The position numbers and the translations under genes are program-made. The notes below the pieces were generated by a model. That model was not told the DNA's origin. It saw only the letters and a list, made by a program, of their open reading frames with translations, and made no database searches. From Coleophoma eucalyptorum (lineage: Eukaryota > Ascomycota > Leotiomycetes > Helotiales > Dermateaceae), in the NCBI GenBank assembly GCA_026120035.1, contig JALRME010000002.1, forward strand, positions 2,232,001 through 2,296,000: a DNA stretch of 64,000 nt. Reading direction: 5' to 3'. The number at the start of each line of letters is the position of its first letter. Position 1 is the stretch's first letter. Of this stretch, positions 36,097-46,223 are shown one piece after another.

Positions 36097-37497
36097 CTAG
36101 GAATAGGAATAGGTGTCACTGCTTGGAGGATAACGTCGACCCCGAATGGGCAAATCGTGATAAAATGGTGGTTCATGGTAAGCATCAAAATCCTCATATC
36201 GGGCTGGCGGTCTTGGCCTCCTATTATAGTCGTTCACCTCTACATATCTTCGCTGGTGTTCTTCCTGCTCTCGCTGCCGCCGTCGCATTTGCTCGTCGAC
36301 GGTTAGGTCAGGAAACCTGCCAAAATCTCTCGGTACCCGTCTGCCATAGGGAGGGCGGGGAGGAACAAGATCATCATCATATGGGTCGATAAACCGTGGG
36401 CCTTGGTGGACTATCACCCCCTCGTCCGGTGGCAAATGCATATAGCGGCGTGGAACTCCAATCCGCTCGGCGTCAGCGTCCATTTTGCCAGCTTGATAGG
36501 CAGCAGCAAATTGGTCAAATGCCGGCACAGGCGGTTGATGTGGTGGTTCTGGTACAGGTACGTACTGTCGTTCAACTTGGACTACTACCCGTTCGGGTGA
36601 CTGGTTTCGGCTGGGGCGATCTGGGAGGTAGTGTTGCCTGTATGTGCGGTGTCTGCTATGGCTGCGTATGTGGTGGCTTCGTCTTCTACGGTGGTGGCTA
36701 CCAGAGCTAATTGTAGAAGGTTGAGTATCACTGCTGATGGTTGTACGAGTATCATCGCTCTCATATGAGGAATCATCACTACTGTCCGAATGTCTTGAGC
36801 GACCGCGTCCTTGGGGAACTCTTTGGATAGCTGGAGGTGGGTTCAGGTGCACCAGTGGAGGTGGCTGCTCATTTGGCGGAGGCGGACCATGCGCAAGTCT
36901 GTCGTTAATTGGCTTGAAGTGTCGCTCTATCGCTGAGTTAATTGCTATCGGATCGAAGGCTTTATTCGGGGCACGTTTGAGGTAAACTATGATAGCTGTA
37001 GTTTCCTTCTTCTTCGGATCCTTTAAACGTCTCTCCTCGCGATCCAGTTGGGCCAAAGACCATTCGAAGTGTGGGTCTGTCTCAGTGTTTTTCTGGTTGT
37101 CTAGTACCCTGGTTACCTGGCCTTGTTGGAAAGGGAACAGTTTCGCCATTTTCTCAGCAGCCGAAGGACCTTTGTCGTTCAACTGCTTGACCCGTTTCAC
37201 AATCTCTTCTTCTGCGAACCCCTCTTGAATAATTTCCGCCTTTGCCCATGTTCCACTGTTCGCGTTGCTAGTAACCTGTTTGCGGATTAAAAGAGAAGTG
37301 TAAGAAGTGAGCTTTTTCCGACAGTCATCGGCTGTTAAAGGTTTCCGGGGCGTAATGTCGGAGACTTGAATAGAATTGATTATTCGCACAGCTGGAGGTG
37401 GGGCTGGTCCAGGATGCATCGCAGATGGAGGTGCTTGATGACCTCTTCTAGGGTCGTATCCGGCGGGCGGAGGAGGAGGAGGTCCACGGTGATTCAT
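36097..37497 (-). CDS. Proline/arginine-rich hypothetical protein
   Basis: A single exon of 466 aa; the ATG at 37497 gives MNHRGPPPPPPAGYDPRRG. I do not recognise a named family. The N-terminal 40 residues are poly-Pro/Gly. A more ordered region (about 45-190) has a Lys/Glu-rich, helix-like pattern including ITPRKPLTADDCRKKLTSYTSLL and EEEIVKRVKQLND. A Ser/Arg/His-rich low-complexity region (about 225-300) follows, then Pro/Arg/Tyr-rich sequence with repeated RRxPR-type motifs. The pattern suggests a disordered RNA- or protein-binding protein. The long frame without stops and the non-random composition support a real gene. Shadow frames on the plus strand are discarded. Confidence 0.75.
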   Translation of the reverse strand: MNHRGPPPPPPAGYDPRRGHQAPPSAMHPGPAPPPAVRIINSIQVSDITPRKPLTADDCRKKLTSYTSLLIRKQVTSNANSGTWAKAEIIQEGFAEEEIVKRVKQLNDKGPSAAEKMAKLFPFQQGQVTRVLDNQKNTETDPHFEWSLAQLDREERRLKDPKKKETTAIIVYLKRAPNKAFDPIAINSAIERHFKPINDRLAHGPPPPNEQPPPLVHLNPPPAIQRVPQGRGRSRHSDSSDDSSYESDDTRTTISSDTQPSTISSGSHHRRRRSHHIRSHSRHRTYRQHYLPDRPSRNQSPERVVVQVERQYVPVPEPPHQPPVPAFDQFAAAYQAGKMDADAERIGVPRRYMHLPPDEGVIVHQGPRFIDPYDDDLVPPRPPYGRRVPRDFGRFPDLTVDEQMRRRQREQEEHQRRYVEVNDYNRRPRPPARYEDFDAYHEPPFYHDLPIRGRRYPPSSDTYSYS

Positions 37498-40400
37498 CGT
37501 TATGATGTTGATCGAGGTTGACAAGAGCCTGAGATTGGATACGATCGATAAAGTGCCGGGCGACCGAGTGCCCAAGTTGTAGAGTGAATTTGGCGGGAAC
37601 CTGAGAGATGAGGAAGAAATTGATTCGAGGCTGGATGACAGTGATTTTAAGAAGGCTCGGACAACAATCGCACCAAACTAATGATGGAAGAGCCGCAAGC
37701 TGCAGGACGATTTCTCGGTGTCCCAAACGATTGATTCCAAGGGCGACGGCAATAGCAAAAGCCAGAAGCGAGGCAATGGGGCGAGGCAAAGCCTAAATAT
37801 GTATTGATGCTCATGCTTGCACTTGCAGCTTCTCAAGTGCCATGGCGGGGTTGTACGGTTTCGCGAATATGGTTCGAGTAAACGCTAACGTCTGCGACAA
37901 CAGCTCATGCCAACGAATCAGTCTGTACTACAGCCTAAGAAGGTCGAGAGCCGGCCATCAAGCAAGAAAGGGTGATCAACTTGGCCATTCTCGCGGCCGC
38001 CATGTTGCGCTTCGCCTGTAGCAGAGCTGGTATTGTTCAGTGGTGGGGTGAGGAAATGGCTGCAGGACGCTGCAGGTGCTTCGCCGCCCAGAGGCAGTGC
38101 TCTACAACAACTGAAAAGCCAACCCATGTAAGGAATGTAGGCAACACGACGCAGCATCTCTCTGAAGCAGTGATTTCCACGAGGCTACCTAGCTCGAAGA
38201 TTGCGCCTACGAGCTGGGCGCATGTAGGCAGACTCGGAGCTACGGTCGACATCAGCACTAGCTGGCGCACTCATTTTGACAGCTCCAGCTCCTTGTCTTC
38301 AGCACTAGGTTCGCTCATTCAGCCTTCATGCACGAATGCAGACGTGATTGGAAATCGGATAGGACTGCCTAGAGGCCCCAATCCATTGTGAGCAGGGTGC
38401 CGATGTTCCATAGAGACTAACGTAGGTATTGCACAGGGTTTGACGACACGTTGTGGAGAGTGAGAAGAAGTTGAATCGTCGTTGAATTAAAGATGAAAGT
38501 CATTGCGCTTCAAAGCGCTGGCGAGGTCTCAGTCTCCCTCCTTCCGCGCCTAACGAGGAAGGCGAGAGACAAGCTTTACATAGCACACTACCTCCTACTG
38601 GACTCCGTAGGCCGTGCGCACGTGACACGACTTAAACTACTGCCTGTTCTGTCCCAGGTTCCTCCTTGTCCTCCCTTTACCATTTACTTACCGTGGCTAC
38701 TAGACCAGCTTTCCAATCTGCTCGACTTGCTTTTGCGCCCTCCAAGAGTTATCCTGCCCGAACAAGAACCCCTTCCCGTTAACCGGTGAGGCCAACAAAC
38801 AAGGCAAAATGCGAACCATCTGGCAAATCATACTGTGTCTTTTCTGAGGACAAACCACAAGACCTCATGATCGACTATGCAACATACCCAATTGCTCACC
38901 GAACCGTAATGGACAAGTCTGACACATCCGCGAATCATCACTTTCAACGGCTGCAGCATTTTTGTTTGGTTTCGGTTTTGGGCGGCCATTGCTGCTACTT
39001 CGTACTCGCCCTATACGCATCACCGAATAGCTGCCGCATCCCTTTAGTAACCACTCACAATCCCGCAGTATCGGACCCAAGCAGAATAACTTTCAAGTCC
39101 GTCCATTAGATACTGCAAGGTATCAGTTCAGAATAGAGTGCAAGCAACGAACAGACGACTTTTTATGCAGCTCATCACAACGTGCATCATGCTACTTTCA
39201 CAAGTGTGAAGAATTCCATCGGGGAATTAAACCTCCTTTGATAGAGTGACTAACAATATCTGCTGTGCCATGCAACCATTGCGATATGCATGGCTTCTGA
39301 TTCGCCGTGCTAGGTGCAAGTGGTAGTAGTACTCCTCCTACCTTTGCAGAGGATTCTGTAGTTCTGCCCAAGCCGAGTAGCAGCATATGCGTCCTGCCCG
39401 TACCTTACTGCCTGCTGTAACGTGTGTTGGATGGAACGTGTGCTGTATGGAAAGTGTCCTGCTATAGCAGGATCTCGATCACATACATCTGTTTAGTTTT
39501 GCAGAACGGGATTTCCCCCGCATGCATAGAAAGAGTTGCATGAGATGGGAACAAGGCTGCGTGGCGATGAAAGTTCTTCCAAATCTGCAATCCTCTCTCT
39601 ATCTCACAATGCACTGGTTGCTATGCATTATCAAGTCTTGTAAGGCACCCCGCAACTGTACATACCCGCATACCACTTAGTTTGTTAGACGTCCCGGCCC
39701 GTCAATTCGTTCATTATTTCCAAGTTCTCACGCTAGAAGCGGCGCCACTCGACCGCCATCTGAATACTGTATCGCACAACCAGGGCAACAGAGATTTTCG
39801 GCACCACGGGTCCCGTCTCTCTCCACGGCCATTTGCCAATTGGGCATGATGATGTGTCCGGCCACACCACCTGATATACACGCTTGGTCTCGTCCCTGAC
39901 CTGCTGATGTTCTCGGCCTCAGCGACGGTTGCCACCAAGGGGAAGAAATGATGACCTGGACCAAGGTTTGTCACCCCAAGGACTCGTTCGCCTCGCTGTC
40001 GGGTCGATGGCTATCCAATACCATACAGATGATAAGGCATAAGCTCAACGCCTAGTTTATCCCGTTCTATAACAACGTTTGCATGCTATACCGTCAACCA
40101 GCGGTGAGCCTCACGCCCGAATAATACTATAGCACGGCTACGCCGGCACATTTGATTCTGTTGTGCAGCGTGCTGTGTAAGGATGCATCACTTTCCAGAG
40201 ACACGGATCGGAGGAAATAAGCGTTTTGTCTTCAAGGATGTTGCAAATGCTCACCCGCCGGCTTTCGTGACAATGAGTGCACAAGCTGAAAACTTGTGCC
40301 TCTGTTGCAGTGATGGGGGGGGGGGGGTTGACGTTCTCTGACTTCCAAGGCTGCACGATTTGCTTCTTGTTCGGGGGTGAGTGTCTTGCATCAAGACCTG

Positions 40401-41622
40401 CAAGCAGTATCAATGTTGAAAGCCAACACATCTTCAGATTAAACCACGGGTCAGTATCCTGTTGTGTGGCTAGAACCATCTAGCCTTAGAATTCTTGAAA
40501 AGTTGGCAATTGGAAGTTCGCTGGGGCAGTTGTCATCAAAGAAGATGCATGCACTCATGCCACCCATCTATGGTCTGGAACCTTACAAACAACTTCGATG
40601 CCTCATTTTCCCATTGTCTCATGTCAAATATTGAATCTGCACAGCTTATCACGGCTAAGGTGTTCTGGATTGGCTACACATTTCACCCACCGCCATGCAC
40701 CTCAAGTCGGTGAAGAGCGAGTCTACTGGTTCAAGAAACTAAAAGAAAAAAGACAGTTGGTAATGAATAATACTTCTTCAATCGTGCAGGGGAAGGACTC
40801 GCAAAATCATGAAGCACAATCAAAAGCAATTATCGGACTGTGAGATTCAGAAGCAGAGTCTGGAAGCAGGAAGTAGGTGGTAAATCCAGTTTTCTCATAA
40901 GGTGCTGCAGCTAGGTACTCACAAACAATCTAATATCTACTTTTTCACACTTGGAACCGGCATCGAGTCAAAATTCTGCATACAATAATCAATCGAGACC
41001 AGAAAATAAACAAGAGGGCACCATAAAGACAGAAAAGGAAAAACACGCCATCCCATTCCTTCTATGTACAAGCTACAAAGTAGTGCGCCCCATTCCAATG
41101 TCGTTTGCCTCCTTCCTCAGACCCAAAAGGATCACCCAAATGATTCCGGCTCCGTGTTTTAGCAGCGAGAGTCCAGAAACATGTTGGAGAACCAATCGTA
41201 TTACAACATATTATCAATTAGTATTAGCCGCCGCCTACACCAAAGTCTCCACCAATCTTCCGCGAGGCCGACTAATGAAACAAAAGAAAGAAGAAAAGAC
41301 GAGTCATCTAGAAAAGAATTCTCCGCGAGCGCGAAAAGAACCTTTTTTCCCCTTGTAAATGAAACGCCATAAGCCATTCGAGGGTCGAGCTTCAGACAAG
41401 GCTGAAATCCCAATGGTAATGCAAAAGGGTATCGACGCAATGTGTCGCCATTTAGCGAGTGACAAAGAACAGTAATGTACAAGAATGTAGGTCTGGGTTG
41501 AAGGTTAGGTCGTTAAGCTCGTGGCGGCCAGGGTCAATAGCGCGCTGAAAAGGGGGTTGTAGAAAATTCAAGGTCGATCAGAGGAAAAATCTGGATAGAC
41601 ATTGGAGTATTGGCCCAAAAGC
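37498..41622. other. 4.1 kb intergenic region, no supported gene
   Basis: Bounded by the 5' end of the proline-rich gene and the 3' end of LCB2. Open frames here (for example 37972-38391, 38786-39109, 40951-41358 on plus) show no domain or splice support. Around 37900-38330 the minus strand has three short protein-like frames that do not join by acceptable splice sites. A G-run lies at about 40316-40327. Confidence 0.5.
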
Positions 41623-43662
41623 TTATCGCAGTGGCTTCTTTACATCTTGCACACCGTTTGCGATTACTTCTCTAAGTCCCCATCTAGGCGCCTTCACAAC
41701 ACCCTCTAGTCCCTGAGACTTCAACCACTCCTTTTCCATCTCAGGTGTAACTCCATCTGGAAGATGCTCGGCGCCTCCAGCAATCCCGGTAGAGAACTTC
41801 AATTGAAGAACGTTGCCGATTTCATCACATGCAGCCAAAAGTCTGTCCATGTCGTCTTTGTTATGAGAAGCAGACACACAGAAACGAGCGCGAGAAGAAA
41901 TGAGGGGAGTGGCTGGATAGCCAACAATAACAACCGAAATCTTGCGACGAAGCATCTCGTGGGAGAAGGCGGGCATCTTGGCTGGGTTGAAGAGCACGAT
42001 TGGAATAATAGGTGAGTCATCGTGGCCATAAACGATGTATCCGAGGCGCTTCAATCCAAGGCGAAGGTAACGGGAGTTAAATGCGATACGCTGGAGGCGT
42101 TCTTCTCCTTGACCAGGCGCGATCTCGCCGGTAATAATCTTCAAGGCGCTGAGAATTTGCATCAGAACAGGTGGTGTCGTTGCTTCGCCGTAGATAGTGC
42201 CAGCATTTGTGACTCTTAGCTTGTCAATAATGTGCTTCTCTGCAGCGACATAACCGCCATTTGCGCCAAATGACTTGGTCAAGGTACCCATAAGGATATC
42301 AACCTCAGATGGATCAATGCCGAAATAATCGCAGACACCGCGACCCCTGGGTCCAAGAGCTCCAATGGAGTGGGCTTCATCAATGAATAGACAGAACTTA
42401 TACTTGGCCTTCAACTCGAGTAATCCTGGTAGATCACACATTGTTCCTTCCATAGAGTACAGGCCCTCAACCACAACCAAAATCTTCTTCCATGGCCGAT
42501 GAGTACGGGGTTGTCCTTGCGAGATCACTTCACGAAGCTTCTTCTCAAGGTCGTTCATATCGTTGTGCTTGAAGGAATTGATCATAGCTCCAGAGAGTCG
42601 GGCACCAATTCGGATAGATGCGTGGTTAAGCTCATCAGAAATAATCAAAGAACCCTTTCCAACCAAAGCTGGGAAGGAGGTGGCGTTGGTGCTGAAGCCC
42701 ATAGGGAAAACCATAGCAGCTGGCTTGCCAACGAACTTTGCGACTTCCTTTTCGACCTCGTTGGTCAATTCCGAAGTGCCGGTGTCACCTGGAGAGCTAG
42801 TGTTGCTGATGCCGTATTTCTTGATACACTCCTCAACCGCATCAGCACAAGGGCCTTGAGATTGAGCAAATCCAAGATAGTTGTAAGAGCTCATGTTAAG
42901 AGTCTCTGTGTAGGTACCAGTGAATTGGAAATGCTCGTTGAAATCATCTGTCTTACGATCCATAAGGGTCATGTAGCGGCCAGGAACCCCAGTGATTGGA
43001 CGCGCGAAGCAATCGTTAATTCTCATCTTTAATCTACGCACGTAGAAATTGTCGAAGTCATCATTGAGAGCTGCGTATCCATTGGCGGCCTTGAGGTGCT
43101 TGTAATGCTCTGCTCTGAAACGCTTTCCAAAGAAATCACGAACGTGGCCGAAGATGATGAGTACGAGATAGCTAATATAGGTTGTCAGAAGGTAGTAGAA
43201 TGGAGGCTCGTCAATTAACGGCTCTGCAAGTCTTCCTCCAATGTGCTTGCTAACGTAGCGATGTTGCTGGCTACCAAGAGGTCCAAATTGTGCGTCTGCC
43301 CGTGCCTGTCTCTTGGCTTCAGCGACCGAAGGTGGTTGGAAAAGGGTGGTTGGAGGCTCGTCCATGTTGGCTTCGCCGCCCTTGGCTGTTGACAATGAGA
43401 TAGTTGGGAGAGACAATGAAGGAGCGCTGATCTGGGGTGAGGGGTTGTTCAATAAGTGCTGCTGCTGAGCAATTATAGTTGCTTGAAGAGCTGCTTGCGC
43501 GCTTTGCTGCTCCTTACTCTTGGGCGAGGACGAAAAGAACGTTGTCAAGCGGTTGGGCTTCGAGAATGACCCTCTGTGGGTCGAATTCCGGTCTGAAGAC
43601 GGTGTAGGAACCGCGATGGGAGAAGAACTAGCAAACGGATTTCGAGGAATTCTTTGAGGCAT
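41623..43662 (-). CDS. LCB2: Serine palmitoyltransferase subunit 2
   Basis: A single exon of 679 aa. It catalyses, with Lcb1, the pyridoxal-phosphate-dependent condensation of serine and palmitoyl-CoA, the first step of sphingolipid synthesis at the ER. The start at 43662 (MPQRIPRNPFASSSP) is the best ATG; the frame is open further upstream but that sequence is low-complexity leader. Features in order: a disordered N-terminus, a transmembrane segment near 154-173 (YYLLTTYISYLVLIIFGHV), MSSYNYLGF, DELNHASIRIGARLSGA, DEAHSIGALG (about 428-437), and GTLTKSFGANGGY with the PLP-binding Lys463. The protein is somewhat long because of the N-terminal 130 residues. Confidence 0.95.
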   Translation of the reverse strand: MPQRIPRNPFASSSPIAVPTPSSDRNSTHRGSFSKPNRLTTFFSSSPKSKEQQSAQAALQATIIAQQQHLLNNPSPQISAPSLSLPTISLSTAKGGEANMDEPPTTLFQPPSVAEAKRQARADAQFGPLGSQQHRYVSKHIGGRLAEPLIDEPPFYYLLTTYISYLVLIIFGHVRDFFGKRFRAEHYKHLKAANGYAALNDDFDNFYVRRLKMRINDCFARPITGVPGRYMTLMDRKTDDFNEHFQFTGTYTETLNMSSYNYLGFAQSQGPCADAVEECIKKYGISNTSSPGDTGTSELTNEVEKEVAKFVGKPAAMVFPMGFSTNATSFPALVGKGSLIISDELNHASIRIGARLSGAMINSFKHNDMNDLEKKLREVISQGQPRTHRPWKKILVVVEGLYSMEGTMCDLPGLLELKAKYKFCLFIDEAHSIGALGPRGRGVCDYFGIDPSEVDILMGTLTKSFGANGGYVAAEKHIIDKLRVTNAGTIYGEATTPPVLMQILSALKIITGEIAPGQGEERLQRIAFNSRYLRLGLKRLGYIVYGHDDSPIIPIVLFNPAKMPAFSHEMLRRKISVVIVGYPATPLISSRARFCVSASHNKDDMDRLLAACDEIGNVLQLKFSTGIAGGAEHLPDGVTPEMEKEWLKSQGLEGVVKAPRWGLREVIANGVQDVKKPLR

Positions 43663-46223
43663 CGTAGTAAGGAGGTAAAGTCTGCTTTGAACAGATGGTT
43701 GTAGGGGTTGGTAGACCTCGTTCTGCTGGTCGCAATCTAAATAAATAGACGCTTGTTGAGACGAAGGTAGCGATGCTATAAAGCTATCGGTGTCTGGAGA
43801 AGAGTGACGACAGGTTGTCTTGTACGGCGGTGTGGATAGATTGGAGCCCGAGTCTACCAGCATGATCCTGTCAGCTTTGTCTGTTCCAAATACAGATGGA
43901 ACTTGATGCGACTGCAATTGCGAATCTGGGGGGTTTCGAAGAGAACTAGAAAGATCGGGGGGCTGTGAAGGATGTTGAATTCTGTATTTCAGGGGAAGAG
44001 CTTCCAGATGCGACGTCTGAAGGCGGAAAGGGGAGGGGGTAAACAGCACATAGGATTGTAGCGATTGAATGGAGGAATTGAAGAGTTTGCAATACATACC
44101 AACTATCAGGAGTGGTCGTCGCCGCAAGCTGCAGACAGAGCGCAGTGCTGAGCTCAGTCACGAAGCAGGCGCGTTCGTTCTTTGCGGGTTGGGCGCTCAC
44201 TCGCAGTCCAGGAGGCAGGTACAGATACGCTCGACTCGAGGTCGACGCGGCAAGGCAGGCAAAGATCAACAACAACGAGGATGGAGAAGGAAGAGGTGAC
44301 AAATTTGTGCGAGGAGGGAGGAGGTATAGGGCGACGAGAAACAAGAGAGATGAGTCTTGGGTAAGAAAGGGAATGAGTACGGTGCGTGAGCTTAGTAGTG
44401 GATTACCCTTATGAGAGAGGATGCACAACGAGCCAACGGCCGGCCTTCCGGCGCCAGAAAAATGGAAGCTTAAGATTGCGATGGTCGATGGCCGATGGCC
44501 CATGGGTCCGTCTGCATTGTGCAAGCGAGGCAAAGCCCAGGGCGCAACGACTAACCAGGTGCCAGGGCGAGTCCGAGCCGTTGCTGGGAGGTAATTAAGA
44601 ATTCAGGCTCATCTGGCTCATCAGGCATCCACGCACTTGCTCAACTCCCCTCGTCACTCACTCAACCCTACCGTCGTGCCTTCAGAGTAAGCACTCACTC
44701 ACTCACTCCCTTCTCACTTCCTCCCAGCGCGATCCTCGATCCTCGAACTCGTCGCCCCGTGAAACACGGTTGTGGCCGGGGGAAGCCTACCCAGGTACCG
44801 TCTGTCATTGCGATCCCTCACACTGCCCTCCAGATGACACCGGTGAAGGCTATCAGGCCAAGCCGAATGATGATGATGGCTCCGTCCACATCAGAAGCCT
44901 GGACTAGTCGAGATGTCACAACGATATTACATATTGCATATTGTATGTATGTTTATTGATTTTGGCCAGCATGTCGAATCAGACCACGACGCAATAAGAT
45001 GAGATGACGAGCAGTGTCTATGCCGATGCCAGAATTGCTTTGTTTACCTACATCATTCTGTTCCTTCTCGACCGCGGCTCCAGGGCTGTCCTGACTTCAG
45101 CGCTGGACATCACGACCGCGAGCAACGATCACCCCCCTTCGCTGTCCGTTGGTGTCATGGCTTTGAGGAAACCTCACCCCTTGGAGATTGCGGAAGCCAA
45201 GGCATGAGGTCATGAAGCTAAATCTGCAAGTTTGCTAGACTCTCCCAGCACCCAAGCTGCGGCACTGGGAGCTAAGCGCGGCCAGGTTTTGGTGGCTAAA
45301 GAAATTGTGCAGGACACATGGCCGCCAATTTGGTTCGCTTGCACTACGAAATATGGTTCATCAGAAGTAGCACGAATCGAGGTTGATCGGCTTACATAAG
45401 ACAATCAAGATTGCGCCGGTCCCGACGCTGAGACTCAATTTTTCCATCGTCTTTTTCTTCTCATTTTCTCGCGTCCCGCTCGGACTGCGGAAAACTCAGG
45501 GGTCAGCATTCTCGCACTTTCACAACTGTCCGAGCCGTGTTGGGCGGGCAGCCTGATCGGATGACTAAGACCTTCAGGCTCAAATAGTACTCAAGAACCA
45601 GTCAGCTGACTCCAGCGGTTCGACCGTACGGAGTACCAGTACTTTGTCTGTATACCTGTACCTACCTACCTCTACCTTACGGCTCTTCCCAATTCAGCCC
45701 AGTTCCGCGCTTTGAATTTGGCTGACTGGACTCGGGACTTTGGGCTGCTTGAGATTACCTTCGCTCGCTTCATGAGACCTCCCCTGAATTCTTGCATCGT
45801 CGTACGACAGTATACTTTGAAGTCTGAGATCTGAGATTTAAAAGGTTCAAAGCTCCCAAGCTCCTGCCCAACCCTAAAGTAAGGCACACTGTAAGCGTAT
45901 GGAGTATGGAGAAACCGATGTCTGTCGTGTGCCTGCCAGTCGCGTCGCGTTGGCACCTATGCTAAACTGATTCCGATCCTAATTCTGGTCTCGCAAGGCG
46001 GGTTGTTTCGGATCAGTAGCCCGCTCACTCAGTGGCACCCTTCACCTTCCAGGGCGCTCGCTTGCGAGCGCCGTCTTCCACCACCACCTGCATCACCAGT
46101 AGGGTATTAAAGCTGAAGTTCAGTCATCCCCATCCCCAAACTGGCAACCACCATTGTCAACAACACCTTCCGTCCCCCCCATCCTCCATTTGAACGGAGA
46201 GTTCGGCCGCTGAGATCATCATC
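43663..46223. other. Divergent intergenic region, LCB2 and acetoacetyl-CoA synthetase
   Basis: This 2.56 kb contains both promoters. The LCB2-frame leader runs up to about 44127. No independent gene is supported. Near the right end there is a perfect hairpin-like palindrome (46053-46072, separate entry), and tetramer CTCA repeats occur at about 44690-44707. Confidence 0.55.
46053..46072. promoter_or_regulatory. Perfect 9-bp-arm palindrome in AACS promoter
   Basis: Arms GGCGCTCGC and GCGAGCGCC are exact reverse complements separated by TT. The site lies 152 bp upstream of the acetoacetyl-CoA synthetase ATG, where an operator or a hairpin in the 5' leader is plausible. Confidence 0.4.

Noticed and set aside
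37900..38400. Minus-strand protein-like pieces
   Set aside because: Three short frames do not join by acceptable introns; no family recognised, so no gene is called.
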